Assembly (NCBI RefSeq): GCF_000282375.1
Contig: NZ_AKJK01000073.1
Location: 1-48,909, forward strand
Origin: Pseudomonas sp. GM50
GTDB lineage: Bacteria > Pseudomonadota > Gammaproteobacteria > Pseudomonadales > Pseudomonadaceae
Reading direction: 5' to 3'
DNA length: 48,909 bases
Shown here: positions 1 through 8,768 of the stretch, one piece after another
Layout: each line of letters begins with the position of its first letter
How positions within the stretch are numbered: the stretch's first letter is position 1
Notes under the pieces: generated by a model
Databases searched by the model: none
Seen by the model: only the letters and a program-made list of their open reading frames with translations
Told to the model about the DNA's origin: nothing
Translations under genes and position numbers: made by a program

Positions 1-13
1 TTGCTTCTGCTTT

Positions 14-87
14 TGTAGGAGCGAGGCTCGCCCGCGAAGCTTTTAGCGTTTTCGAAGGCCCCTTCGCGGGCAAGCCTCGCTCCTACA
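14..87. repeat. REPIN (paired REP, family GTAGGAGCGAGGC)
   Basis: Two inverted arms, GTAGGAGCGAGGCTCGCCCG at 15-34 and its near complement at 62-87, flank a short spacer. This is the standard paired-REP form of fluorescent pseudomonads. The same arm recurs near 18873, 22101, 26553 and 36114. Confidence 0.85.
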
Positions 88-145
88 GAGGGCGATGGCG
101 TTCGGTTTTTTTGTGAAGATAGCGTTCGGTTTTTTATGTGAAATA

Positions 146-171
146 GTCAACCAAGCACTTGCTTGGTTGAC
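146..171. promoter_or_regulatory. 26-bp palindrome, probable TetR-type operator
   Basis: GTCAACCAAGCA (146-157) and its exact complement (160-171) are separated by two bases. Size and symmetry fit a TetR-family operator, and it lies just upstream of the acyl-CoA synthetase-like gene at 210. The cognate regulator is not in the window and may lie to the left. Operator function is inferred. Confidence 0.5.
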
Positions 172-175
172 TACG

Positions 176-205
176 CTTGCTCCAGACAAAAAATAATGGA
201 GCAAG
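176..205 (+). promoter_or_regulatory. hairpin sequestering the ribosome binding site of the gene at 210
   Basis: CTTGCTCCA (176-184) pairs perfectly over 9 bp with TGGAGCAAG (197-205), leaving a 12-nt A-rich loop. The right arm contains the GGAG Shine-Dalgarno of the ATG at 210, so the folded RNA would hide the ribosome binding site. The pairing is seen directly; translational control is inferred. Confidence 0.45.
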
Positions 206-209
206 TCGC

Positions 210-1877
210 ATGTCTGCTACTTTCCGTTTGCCATTGGACGCCTTCTACGAGCGTGAAACCCGTCATCCCCGCCAGCGCTTTCTGGTCCAGCCGACGGGGG
301 GCGGCCAGGTCGAGACGTTGACCTGGGCCGACGTCGGCCATCAGGCGCGCTGTGCCGCCCACTGGCTGCGGGCTCGCGAATTGCCACAAGGCAGCCACAT
401 CGCGCTGATCTCGAAAAACTGCGCCCACTGGATCATCGCCGACCTGGCGATCTGGATGGCCGGGCATGTCTCGGTGCCGCTGTATCCCAATCTGACTGCC
501 GATTCCGTGGCCCAGGTGCTCGATCATTCCGAAGCCGCACTGGTGTTCATTGGCAAGCTGGATGACTGGCCGGGCATGTCCGCCGGGGTCAGATCCGACC
601 TGCCAACCATCAGCCTGCCGCTGTGCCCGGCCGGCACCTTCGATTTCAGCTGGGCCGATCTGCAGCGCAGCTCGCCGATTCAGGACGACCCCAAACCCGC
701 CGCCGATCAACTGGCGACTGTTATTTACACCTCTGGCACCACGGGCCAGCCCAAAGGCGTGATGCACAGTTTCGGCAACTTGGGCTTTGCCACCACTCGT
801 GGCACTCAGTTGTTCGGCCTGAATGAGTCCGATCGCCTGCTGTCCTACCTGCCGCTGTGCCACGTCGCCGAACGGATGTTCGTCGATCTGGCATCGATCT
901 ACACCGGGCAAACGGTATTTTTTGCCGAGAGCCTCGACACCTTCCTCGTCGATTTGCAGCGTGCCCGGCCGACCGCGTTGTTCGGTGTGCCGCGGATCTG
1001 GACCAAATTCCAGATGGGCGTCTACAGCAAGATCCCGGCTAAACGCCTCGACTTCCTGCTCGGCTTGCCCTTCATTGGCAAACGGGTAGGGCACAAAGTC
1101 CTCGCCGGGTTGGGGCTGGACGCCTTGCGCGTCGCCTTGTCCGGCGCTGCGCCCGTGCCGCAGACCTTGCTGCTCTGGTACCAAAAACTGGGGCTGGATG
1201 TGCTGGAGGTGTACGGCATGACCGAAAGCTGCGGTTATTCCCACATCGGCCTGCCAGGCCAGAACAAACCCGGCTGGATCGGCAAGCCATGCCCGGAAGT
1301 CGAAGTGCGCATCGAACCGTCCGGCGAAGTATTGGTGCGCAGCGGCGCGACCATGCTCGGCTATTTCAAGGAGCCTGGGAAAACCGCCGAAGCCATCACC
1401 GAGGACGGTTTCCTGCGTACCGGTGACAAGGGCGAGGAAGATGCCGAAGGCAACCTGCGCCTGACCGGGCGCCTGAAGGAAATCTTCAAAACCAGCAAAG
1501 GCAAATACGTTGCCCCGGCACCGATTGAAAATCGCCTGGCGGTGCATGCGCGGATCGAACAAGTGTGCGTGGTTGGCGATGGGCTGAGCGCACCACTGGG
1601 GTTGTGCGTGCTGTCGGCGGTCGGCCGGCAGGACGCGAATGGATCGGCCCGGGCGGGCTTGCATTCAAGCCTGGAAAAACTGCTGGAGGAGGTCAACGGC
1701 GTCCTCGACAGGCATGAACGCTTGCGTCGACTGGTGGTGGTCAAGGACAGTTGGGCGGTGGAAAACGGTTTCCTGACACCGACCCTGAAGATCAAGCGCA
1801 ACATGATCGAAGCAGTTTACGGTGCGCGCTTCGAAGAATGGAGCGAGCGTAGCGAGGCAGTGCTGTGGCAGGATTGA
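210..1877 (+). CDS. AMP-binding protein, long-chain acyl-CoA synthetase-like
   Basis: A 555-residue member of the ANL adenylate-forming family, expected to activate a carboxylic acid (probably a fatty acid) to its CoA thioester through an acyl-AMP. Visible motifs are the P-loop-like YTSGTTGQPKGVMHS near residues 172-186, YGMTES near 338, the TGDKGEED hinge region near 407, and GRLKEIFKTSKGKYVAP near 420 with the C-terminal catalytic lysine region. No signal peptide is seen, so it should be cytoplasmic. The ATG at 210 is chosen because it follows GGAG and family N-termini begin there; an upstream TTG at 177 would read through the ribosome-binding hairpin. A hotdog thioesterase follows 32 bp later, so the pair probably handles one acyl-CoA pool. 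Substrate is unknown. Confidence 0.85.
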   Translation: MSATFRLPLDAFYERETRHPRQRFLVQPTGGGQVETLTWADVGHQARCAAHWLRARELPQGSHIALISKNCAHWIIADLAIWMAGHVSVPLYPNLTADSVAQVLDHSEAALVFIGKLDDWPGMSAGVRSDLPTISLPLCPAGTFDFSWADLQRSSPIQDDPKPAADQLATVIYTSGTTGQPKGVMHSFGNLGFATTRGTQLFGLNESDRLLSYLPLCHVAERMFVDLASIYTGQTVFFAESLDTFLVDLQRARPTALFGVPRIWTKFQMGVYSKIPAKRLDFLLGLPFIGKRVGHKVLAGLGLDALRVALSGAAPVPQTLLLWYQKLGLDVLEVYGMTESCGYSHIGLPGQNKPGWIGKPCPEVEVRIEPSGEVLVRSGATMLGYFKEPGKTAEAITEDGFLRTGDKGEEDAEGNLRLTGRLKEIFKTSKGKYVAPAPIENRLAVHARIEQVCVVGDGLSAPLGLCVLSAVGRQDANGSARAGLHSSLEKLLEEVNGVLDRHERLRRLVVVKDSWAVENGFLTPTLKIKRNMIEAVYGARFEEWSERSEAVLWQD

Positions 1878-1909
1878 GCCCCGAACAACTCCAACAAAGG
1901 AACGTAACG

Positions 1910-2353
1910 ATGAGTCTGTGGCGCACCATTCCCCACCTCGAGCAGTTGAATGCAATCCAGAAAAACACCATCGGCGAAGTGCTGGACATTCGCTTCGAAG
2001 CCTTCGATGACGAGTCCCTGACGGCAAGCATGGTCATCGACCATCGCACGCACCAGCCTTATGGTTTGTTGCACGGTGGCGCCTCGGTGGTTCTGGCCGA
2101 AACCGTTGGCTCGATGGCCAGTTACCTGTGCATCGACGCCAGCAAGTTTTATTGCGTGGGCCTGGAAATCAACGCTAATCATTTGCGCGGCCTGCGCAGT
2201 GGGCGAGTGACGGCGGTGGCCAAGGCGATTCACATTGGTCGCACCACCCATGTCTGGGATATCCGTTTGAGCAGCGATGAGGGCAAGGCCAGTTGCGTGT
2301 CGCGGCTGACCATGGCGGTGGTGCCGTTGGGTGAGACGCCGCCAGCACGGTAG
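1910..2353 (+). CDS. hotdog-fold acyl-CoA thioesterase (PaaI/YbdB type)
   Basis: A 147-residue single hotdog domain expected to hydrolyse acyl- or aryl-CoA thioesters in the cytoplasm. The signature PYGLLHGGASVVLAETVGS near residues 48-66 carries the HGG loop and the catalytic-type Glu of the PaaI/YbdB class; length is normal. The ATG at 1910 follows AAAGGA. It lies 32 bp behind the acyl-CoA synthetase-like gene and is probably co-transcribed. From memory, P. aeruginosa PA1617-PA1618 have the same order. Substrate is not readable from sequence. Confidence 0.87.
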   Translation: MSLWRTIPHLEQLNAIQKNTIGEVLDIRFEAFDDESLTASMVIDHRTHQPYGLLHGGASVVLAETVGSMASYLCIDASKFYCVGLEINANHLRGLRSGRVTAVAKAIHIGRTTHVWDIRLSSDEGKASCVSRLTMAVVPLGETPPAR

Positions 2354-2396
2354 GTCGCCCATTACTGTGCTGGAAAACCGGTAGTGTTTGGTCATT

Positions 2397-5303
2397 TCAG
2401 ACCTGATGCGCGTTGTTGATGGAGCTTCGCCTGGACGGTGGGTGTTCGCTTCTGGAGTCGCCGAGTACTGGGCCTGTTACTCGGCTCTCAGGGATACCGT
2501 CGTAACCTCGTTTGACCGCTGCCATGACAACTCCACGACCTTCGGTCCAGAACCCCGAGGCGCCGAGTATCGCCGACTGGATTTCAGACGGCAGTGTCGA
2601 AATAAGCGGTCTGAGTAAGCGGGTCAACTCTCGATTGATCGTCGCCGATACGTTTCTGCCTATGCTGCCATGCAAAACGTTATGAGCATAATTTCGATCA
2701 AACCTGATTTGCCCAGAGCCTTCCTGATAGGACGTGTTGGGGTGAAGGGAGCGGAACAGGGTCCCGATGCCGCCGTCTGCAGCTTCGGCCAGGAAGGCGA
2801 ATAAGCCGCTTATGGATGAATGCAATCCGGCTTGTAAATAGCTGGATGCAGCCCTTATTCCCCCATAGACGAGAGCGGTCGGACCCACAGCTCCGAGGCG
2901 GCTGAGAAGGGCGGTATCCCCCCAAGGGTAATTTGCGCCCTGTTGGTTGCCAGCGACTTGAATGCTTTCTCGAACAAAATTGCCAGCTACCGTGGCTATC
3001 CGATCAATGGCGTCAGTGTTCAACTGGCCTTCTTCGAGATCGGTACGATTGTAGAACGCTGGTACGGCAGCCAGCGTAGCTGCGGTTACACCTGCCAGCA
3101 GTGGCAGGGCTTTTCGGTACCGGCTATTGGCCGCCAATCCTGCGGTCGTGTACGCGGCAGAGCTGCTTTCCAGTGCAATTGCCGTTGCCAAGAGCAAGTT
3201 GTTGCTCGTTTCCGTGGGAGGCAGCTGAGAAAGGCTGACGGAAACGATCATTCGGGTCACTGTCCCAAAAAAACTGGCCATGCCGTCGACGGCGGTATTA
3301 GTCGCCACAGCAGTTGTGCGGTTGAGGCCTTGATTGTCGATATAACCGATCGGATTGCCGCGAACCATCGCATACAAGTTAAACCCGTCCGCCGTACCAC
3401 CCGGATCGGCACTCAGCCAACGCTGTTGCCAGGGCATGTAGTACCGTTGGCCGTAGTAATACAGTCCTGTAGCATCCCGCTCCTGTCCTGAGTAGCGAAC
3501 CGTTTTGTAGCTGGCTTCCTGTTTGTCTCGCCCGGCCCACCAACAGGTTCCGCCATAGGGGTAATAACTTTCCCATGTGATGATTCTGGCTGCCCCATCC
3601 AGCTCGACAGTGCTGGAGTTCAAATGATCGGTGAAGCTGTAGCGGTGCTGGTCCTGCGGAATGCCTGACGGAGGCTCTTTCTCCCAGTGCAGGATCTGAA
3701 CCGTCCCACGCCCGGCCTTGACCGTAATGACATGGAGGATTCCGTCGGGGGAGGTGCGAATTTCCACACCCGGCAGGTAGCGGGTTTCGTGCGTGCGAGT
3801 CAATGTGCCGGTGTAGGCTTGGCGGATCTTGCGCTGTCGCTGACCGCTGCCGTCGTAGAGGTAAAACTCGATGTCGTCAGGTTCGTTCTCGCGCACTACC
3901 TGCTCGACCTGACGCAACTGATTGCGCAGGTCCCATAGCAGGTCTTGTCTGGGTTGGAGGTACTTGCGGTTACCGTTCAGGTCAAAGCCTGCGGCAATCT
4001 CGTTCTCCTCCGGCAGTTCTCCATTGGCTTTTTGGGGGAGGCTGCGATTACTCAATCCGGCGATGGCGGTATATTCGGTACGGCTGGCGCTATCCGCCTG
4101 ATGCTGCATGACCCGCATATTTCCCGCGTTGTCGTAGGTGTAGAACCGCGTGTAATTTTCCAGTTGTCCGGGATCGGGGGCGGACTGGAAATCGGGTAAT
4201 TGCGGCCCGGCGGGGGCATAGCGAACCTGTCGGCCACGGGCTTCGATCAGTCGATAAAGGCTGTCGTACCGGTAGCGAAGGGTCGGATCGATCCGTTGAT
4301 TGCGGTGGTAGTGAGCCGCTTCAGCGGCGTCGGTCAAACACGTGACATTGCCCACAGCGTCGTAGTCGTACGTCAGATCCTGCAGCGCAGGCTGTCCAGG
4401 CAGGCAGGCCTTCAAGTGCTCCAGCCGACCATCTTCCGGGCGAAAAGTCGCGCTGGAAATAACACCATTTCCCGCACGTTGATGCTCGATCTGGCCGAAG
4501 GCGTTGTACTGGATTTCACTGATCAGCGTTTTTTGTTTTGCCAGCCCGGTGAGTTTCAGGCTGACCTCGCGCATTTGTGCGGCGCGATCCTGAAGAAATG
4601 TCTGTGTGTTACCCCGTGCGTCGGTCTGGCTGACGGGGTCACCTGCGGCATTACAGCGGATGCGTGTAATGGCCGATTCAGTTTCCAGAAAAGTATCGCG
4701 CTCTGCTTCCGCCGCGGGCCAGTCAATCGGCCATTGCGGATCCGCGACGAATGTACGGCTGATTTGCAGCGGTGTGCCGGCGAGGCTGAATTCGACGAAG
4801 TGCTGCGTTCCTGCGCTATCGTCATGCCGAATCAATTGGCCGCGCTGGTTATGGGTTTCATCGGCGCTGGCATCCATGTAGGAAAAACGTGCAACGCAAT
4901 GCTCCGGTCCGCCGTGAGCGCGCTCGAATGTCGCGATGGGACGCCGCTGCCGGTCATAGTCCACACGGCTATGGCTGAGTTTCTGATCCCACCCGTCAAC
5001 ACCTTGCCCATCTTCGCCGAACAAGCCCAGGCGCCAACCGGCGTCACTGTTTTCGGACAGGAGCACGACGCCCGACAGACTGAATATATTTATTTGATTG
5101 GCGGCCGTCTGCCGAGCGCCTTGATGTAAAAGGAACAGCCGCGGATCGCGGCTTAGCACCGCACGACCGGCAATGTCGTGCATCTGTTGGGTGATGCAAC
5201 TCTCAGGAGCGGTCACACCGTCGCGACGGTGATACGCGATGGCCCGCACACCTTGTCCTCTAGAGTCGAAGGCTTCGATAGCTGGAGTGTTTGCGTGGGT
5301 CAT
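2397..5303 (-). CDS. orphan RHS-repeat / TccC-type toxin with variable C-terminus
   Basis: A 968-residue RHS protein of the Tc-toxin C-component type. YD-repeat segments (YRYDSLYRLIEARGR, FYTYDNAGNM, FYLYDGSGQRQRK) lead to the conserved core YSGQERDATGLYYYGQRYY then LSADPGGTADGFNLY and YIDNQGL near residue 660, where TccC proteins self-cleave after the aspartyl protease site. The following about 306 residues are a variable domain with several hydrophobic stretches (for example LPLLAGVTAATLAAVPAFY) that I do not recognise; it would be the toxic effector. No TcA, TcB, VgrG or immunity gene lies nearby: 43 bp downstream is a convergent gene. The start at 5303 fits family N-termini; an in-frame TTG at 5366 is possible but coincides with a perfect TTGACA hexamer that may be promoter. 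GC looks lower than in neighbours. Confidence 0.85.
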   Translation of the reverse strand: MTHANTPAIEAFDSRGQGVRAIAYHRRDGVTAPESCITQQMHDIAGRAVLSRDPRLFLLHQGARQTAANQINIFSLSGVVLLSENSDAGWRLGLFGEDGQGVDGWDQKLSHSRVDYDRQRRPIATFERAHGGPEHCVARFSYMDASADETHNQRGQLIRHDDSAGTQHFVEFSLAGTPLQISRTFVADPQWPIDWPAAEAERDTFLETESAITRIRCNAAGDPVSQTDARGNTQTFLQDRAAQMREVSLKLTGLAKQKTLISEIQYNAFGQIEHQRAGNGVISSATFRPEDGRLEHLKACLPGQPALQDLTYDYDAVGNVTCLTDAAEAAHYHRNQRIDPTLRYRYDSLYRLIEARGRQVRYAPAGPQLPDFQSAPDPGQLENYTRFYTYDNAGNMRVMQHQADSASRTEYTAIAGLSNRSLPQKANGELPEENEIAAGFDLNGNRKYLQPRQDLLWDLRNQLRQVEQVVRENEPDDIEFYLYDGSGQRQRKIRQAYTGTLTRTHETRYLPGVEIRTSPDGILHVITVKAGRGTVQILHWEKEPPSGIPQDQHRYSFTDHLNSSTVELDGAARIITWESYYPYGGTCWWAGRDKQEASYKTVRYSGQERDATGLYYYGQRYYMPWQQRWLSADPGGTADGFNLYAMVRGNPIGYIDNQGLNRTTAVATNTAVDGMASFFGTVTRMIVSVSLSQLPPTETSNNLLLATAIALESSSAAYTTAGLAANSRYRKALPLLAGVTAATLAAVPAFYNRTDLEEGQLNTDAIDRIATVAGNFVRESIQVAGNQQGANYPWGDTALLSRLGAVGPTALVYGGIRAASSYLQAGLHSSISGLFAFLAEAADGGIGTLFRSLHPNTSYQEGSGQIRFDRNYAHNVLHGSIGRNVSATINRELTRLLRPLISTLPSEIQSAILGASGFWTEGRGVVMAAVKRGYDGIPESRVTGPVLGDSRSEHPPSRRSSINNAHQV

Positions 5304-5503
5304 GACAGGCGTTGCCTGTGGCTTGGCGACAGTGATCTTATCGGCGTCATCAGGCTTGACTGTCAACTGTCAGAACTAACAGGTACTCGCTAAAACTGAC
5401 ATGGCCACGGCACGACTGTCATCATTCCTGGCAGTTACGGTCATTGCAGATCCCGGTAGGCTTGCGGACAATCGGGCTCTGTTCTCGCTATGGATTTGCA
5501 GGT

Positions 5504-6310
5504 ATGTCGCAACAGATATTTTTCGCCCACGCCAATGGCTTTCCTTCGGGGACCTACGGCAAGTTGTTCGCGGCGCTGGCGCCCGAGTATCAGGTGACGC
5601 ATCTGGAGCAGCACGCCCATGACCCGCGTTTTCCGGCGGACGACAACTGGAACAATCTGGTGGATGAGCTGATTCATCACCTCAAGCAGCAACCGGGGCC
5701 GGTCTGGGGCGTCGGTCACTCCTTTGGCGGCGTGCTGCACTTGCATGCCGCATTGCGTTGCCCTGAGCTGTATCGCGGCGTGGTGATGCTCGATTCGCCG
5801 GTGCTGACCCGCGCCGATCAATGGGTGATCCGTGCCGCCAAGCGCTTCGGTTTCATCGATCGCCTGACCCCGGCCGGCCGCACATTGGGACGACGGGAAG
5901 AGTTCGCCGATCTGGACGCGGCCCGCCTGTATTTCGCCGGTAAAACCCTGTTTCGTGGCTTCGATCCGGAATGCTTCGACGCCTATCTTCAACATGGTTT
6001 GCAAAAGGTCGGCGACAAACTGCGCCTGCGTTTCGATCCGGCCACGGAAATCAGCATCTACCGCGGCGTGCCCCACACCAGCCCCGGCCGTGCACGGCAG
6101 TTGAAAGTGCCATTGGCGGTGGTTCGCGGACACAAAAGCCGCGTGGTGATGCGCCATCACGCCCGTTCCGTCGGGCGCATGCCCTTGGGTGAGTCCTTGA
6201 CCATGCCCGGCGGCCATATGTTTCCCCTCGAACGCCCACAAGACACGGCCACGCTGCTGAAGAATCTGTTCAGTCGCTGGGACGGTCGCAGCCAACAGGA
6301 TTGTGCATGA
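5504..6310 (+). CDS. alpha/beta hydrolase
   Basis: A 268-residue alpha/beta-fold hydrolase. The nucleophile elbow GVGHSFGG near residue 70 supplies the serine, an oxyanion-type HANGFPSGTYGK segment is at the N-terminus, and a late PGGHMFPLE supplies the catalytic His. No signal peptide. The ATG at 5504 is preceded by a weak GCAGG. Its stop overlaps the next hydrolase start (ATGA at 6307-6310), so the two are translationally coupled. Substrate unknown; a lipase, esterase or acyl transferase role is possible. Confidence 0.85.
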   Translation: MSQQIFFAHANGFPSGTYGKLFAALAPEYQVTHLEQHAHDPRFPADDNWNNLVDELIHHLKQQPGPVWGVGHSFGGVLHLHAALRCPELYRGVVMLDSPVLTRADQWVIRAAKRFGFIDRLTPAGRTLGRREEFADLDAARLYFAGKTLFRGFDPECFDAYLQHGLQKVGDKLRLRFDPATEISIYRGVPHTSPGRARQLKVPLAVVRGHKSRVVMRHHARSVGRMPLGESLTMPGGHMFPLERPQDTATLLKNLFSRWDGRSQQDCA

Positions 6311-7161
6311 ACAGCGTCGTCGAAGAAGTTCGCCTGAGCCTGCCGCATATCGAGTTGGCGGCGCACTTGTTCGGTCCCGAGGATGGCTTGCCAGTGATCG
6401 CCTTGCACGGCTGGCTGGACAACGCCAACAGCTTTGCCCGGCTGGCGCCCAAGCTCAAGGGCTTGCGCATCATCGCGCTGGACATGGCCGGGCACGGTCA
6501 CTCTGGGCATCGGCCGAACGGCGCCGGTTACGCGCTGTGGGACTACGCCCACGACGTGCTGCAAGTGGCCGAGCAGTTGGGGTGGAAACGTTTTGCGCTG
6601 CTGGGGCACTCCCTGGGGGCGATCGTCTCGCTGGTGCTGGCCGGGTCGTTGCCGGAACGGGTGACTCATCTGGCCTTGATCGACGGCATCATTCCTCCTA
6701 CAGACAAGGGCGAAAACGCTGCCGAGCGTATGGGCATGGCCCTGCAAGCGCAGCTGGATCTGCGGGAAAAACGCAAACCGGTCTACAACACCTTGGATCG
6801 CGCCATCGAAGCACGAATGAAAGGCTTGGTGGCGGTGAGTCGCGAGGCCGCCGAACTGTTGGCCCAGCGCGGCTTGATGCCGGTGCCGGGTGGTTATACC
6901 TGGCGCACCGACAACCGCCTGACCCTGCCGTCGCCGTTACGTCTGACTACCGAACAGGCGATGGCCTTCGTCCAGCGTGTCAGTTGTCCTGCACACCTGG
7001 TGGTTGCGGCTGACGGTATGCTCGCCAAACATCCAGAGTTGCTGGAGCGTCTACCCTTTAGCCGGGAACAGTTGCCTGGCGGCCACCATTTGCACCTGAA
7101 TGACGAACCCGGTGCCGACCTTGTCGCAGACTGTTTCAATCGGTTCTTCGCCATTCCTTGA
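6307..7161 (+). CDS. alpha/beta hydrolase
   Basis: A 284-residue alpha/beta hydrolase, distinct from its upstream neighbour. An HGWLDNANSF oxyanion motif is near residue 36, the nucleophile elbow LLGHSLGAIVS near residue 100, and PGGHHLHLN near the C-terminus carries the catalytic His. The ATG at 6307 overlaps the stop of the preceding gene; an in-frame TTG at 6301 is less likely. Cytoplasmic. Together with the preceding hydrolase, the thioesterase and the GST it forms a block that, from memory, is conserved in P. aeruginosa (PA1621-PA1624 region). Substrate unknown. Confidence 0.87.
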   Translation: MNSVVEEVRLSLPHIELAAHLFGPEDGLPVIALHGWLDNANSFARLAPKLKGLRIIALDMAGHGHSGHRPNGAGYALWDYAHDVLQVAEQLGWKRFALLGHSLGAIVSLVLAGSLPERVTHLALIDGIIPPTDKGENAAERMGMALQAQLDLREKRKPVYNTLDRAIEARMKGLVAVSREAAELLAQRGLMPVPGGYTWRTDNRLTLPSPLRLTTEQAMAFVQRVSCPAHLVVAADGMLAKHPELLERLPFSREQLPGGHHLHLNDEPGADLVADCFNRFFAIP

Positions 7162-7211
7162 CTTGCGCCGGGCAACTGTCGAGGCTGGGCGGGTTGAAAT
7201 GGGAGACAACC

Positions 7212-7871
7212 ATGATAGATCTGTACACCGCTGCGACCCCGAATGGCCACAAGGTCTCTATCGTGCTCGAGGAACTCGGCCTGCCCTATACGGTGCATGC
7301 CTTGAGTTTCGACAAAAAGGAACAGAAGTCCCCGGACTTCCTCAAGATCAATCCCAATGGGCGGATTCCGGCGATTGTCGACCGTGCCAATGGCGATTTC
7401 GCCGTGTTCGAGTCCGGCGCGATTCTGATTTACCTCGCCGAGATGACCGGCAAACTGCTGCCCCAGGACCCCAAGGGGCGCTCGGTGGTATTGCAGTGGC
7501 TGATGTTCCAGATGGGCGGAATCGGGCCGATGCAGGGCCAGGCCAACGTGTTTTTCCGTTACTTCCCGGAAAAACTCCAAGGCGCTATCGACCGTTATCA
7601 ACATGAAACCCGGCGCTTGTATGAAGTGCTCGACACGCGTCTGCAAGCCGTAGAGTTTCTGGCGGGCGAGTACAGCATTGCCGACATTGCCACTTATCCA
7701 TGGGTCCGTGGCCATGAATGGTCTGGTGTCGCGGTGGATGGCTTGTCAGCCCTGCAGCGCTGGATGGCGACAATGGAGGCGCGTCCTGCGGTACAACGCG
7801 GTTTACTGGTGCCCGAGCGAATTGATGACGACAGTGTCATCAAGGGTGCCCAGGCCATGCTGATTCGATGA
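7212..7871 (+). CDS. glutathione transferase, YfcG/YghU-like (nu class)
   Basis: A 219-residue two-domain glutathione transferase. The N-terminal thioredoxin-fold part has YTAATPNGHKV with Thr9 and Asn11, the active-site residues described for E. coli YfcG, then NPNGRIPAIVD and the glutathione-binding FESGAILIYLAE. The all-helical part has QWLMFQMGGIGPMQGQ, typical of the YfcG/YghU group, which act as glutathione-dependent disulfide reductases. The ATG at 7212 follows GGGAGA. It ends in an ATGA overlap with the DUF4892 gene. A redox or detoxification role is inferred from the family. Confidence 0.88.
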   Translation: MIDLYTAATPNGHKVSIVLEELGLPYTVHALSFDKKEQKSPDFLKINPNGRIPAIVDRANGDFAVFESGAILIYLAEMTGKLLPQDPKGRSVVLQWLMFQMGGIGPMQGQANVFFRYFPEKLQGAIDRYQHETRRLYEVLDTRLQAVEFLAGEYSIADIATYPWVRGHEWSGVAVDGLSALQRWMATMEARPAVQRGLLVPERIDDDSVIKGAQAMLIR

Positions 7872-8686
7872 GTCCATCCATGCGTTCACTCACTCTGCTG
7901 GCGCTGTGTTGTTTCAGTCCTCTTTTGTTTGCCGCCGATGTCCCTGGCAGTAAGGACCTGCCGATCGTGCCGCGTATGGCCGATGCGCAGATCGTCGACT
8001 ATCGCCCGGCTGTCGAGCTCGAGCGGATTTACCCGTTGGGTTCGATCCGCAAGATCAGCGGCCAGCTGCGCTTCGACGGTCAGGTCACTGCTCGAGGGCA
8101 AACCACCTCGGTGACCTACGAATTGCCACCGGAACATTCCTCTACCGATGCCTTCACCGCCGCTCGCGAAGCCTTGCAAAAGCAGGGCGCCGAGTTGTTG
8201 TTCTGGTGCCAGGCCCGGGATTGTGGCGAAAGCAGCCTGTGGGCCAATGAAGTCTTCGGCAACGCAAAGCTGTATGGCGCCGATAATCAGCAGGCTTATT
8301 TGCTGCTGCGTCTAGCAGCCCCTCAAGACAACACACTGGTGGCGCTTTACAGCATCACGCGTGGCAATCGCAGGGCTTATCTGCACGTCGAACAGTTCGA
8401 CGCTGCTGCACCATTGGGCGATTTGCTGCCAACTTCCGCGACCTTGCTGCGACAGCTCAAGAGCACCGGTGAGCTTGATTTCCCCAAACTCGACGGCAAC
8501 CCTGACGACACCTGGCTGCGTTTGATTTCCCGAGGCCTGAACCTGGACACCACATTGCGCGTCAATGTTTCGGGACCCAATGCCGAAGCCTGGCGCCAGG
8601 CGCTGATCGGCCAGGGTGTGCGGTCGGCACGGATGGAAACCGGCAACGTCGAAGGCTCTGGCCTGCACTTCGAGCTGTTGCGATAA
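7868..8686 (+). CDS. DUF4892 family exported protein
   Basis: A 272-residue protein with an N-terminal signal peptide (hydrophobic LTLLALCCFSPLLFA cut after FAADV), so periplasmic or outer-membrane associated. The segment RIYPLGSIRKISGQLRFDG and the LFWCQARDCGESSLWANEVF motif with two cysteines are what I associate with DUF4892, a Pseudomonas family of unknown function. The ATG at 7868 overlaps the GST stop; an alternative ATG at 7880 would give a tighter signal peptide. A 10-bp hairpin follows at 8696-8720. Biochemical role unknown. Confidence 0.8.
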   Translation: MSPSMRSLTLLALCCFSPLLFAADVPGSKDLPIVPRMADAQIVDYRPAVELERIYPLGSIRKISGQLRFDGQVTARGQTTSVTYELPPEHSSTDAFTAAREALQKQGAELLFWCQARDCGESSLWANEVFGNAKLYGADNQQAYLLLRLAAPQDNTLVALYSITRGNRRAYLHVEQFDAAAPLGDLLPTSATLLRQLKSTGELDFPKLDGNPDDTWLRLISRGLNLDTTLRVNVSGPNAEAWRQALIGQGVRSARMETGNVEGSGLHFELLR

Positions 8687-8695
8687 GCTTTATTG

Positions 8696-8720
8696 GGCGA
8701 ACGCGTTCTGCGCGTTCGCC
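8696..8720 (+). terminator. perfect 10-bp hairpin after the DUF4892 gene
   Basis: GGCGAACGCG and CGCGTTCGCC pair perfectly around TTCTG, ten bases past the stop. No T-run follows, so it may be an RNA 3'-end stabiliser or weak terminator rather than a classical intrinsic terminator. Confidence 0.5.
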
Positions 8721-8768
8721 TACTCTTTGCTGACTGACTTTTTCGTCTGACTTTTTTCAGGATCATAC

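Noticed and set aside
171..1664. 497-codon minus-strand open frame opposite the acyl-CoA synthetase gene
   Set aside because: Gln/Ala/Gly-rich composition typical of antisense frames in GC-rich DNA; the plus strand has all ANL motifs.
4200..5129. Long plus-strand open frame (309 codons) opposite the RHS gene, and a similar one at 2943-3491
   Set aside because: No ribosome site or recognisable motif; the opposite strand encodes a clear RHS protein with conserved repeats.
5304..5366. RHS start at the TTG at 5366
   Set aside because: No ribosome site, the TTG coincides with a TTGACA hexamer, and family N-termini align with the ATG at 5303. It remains possible.
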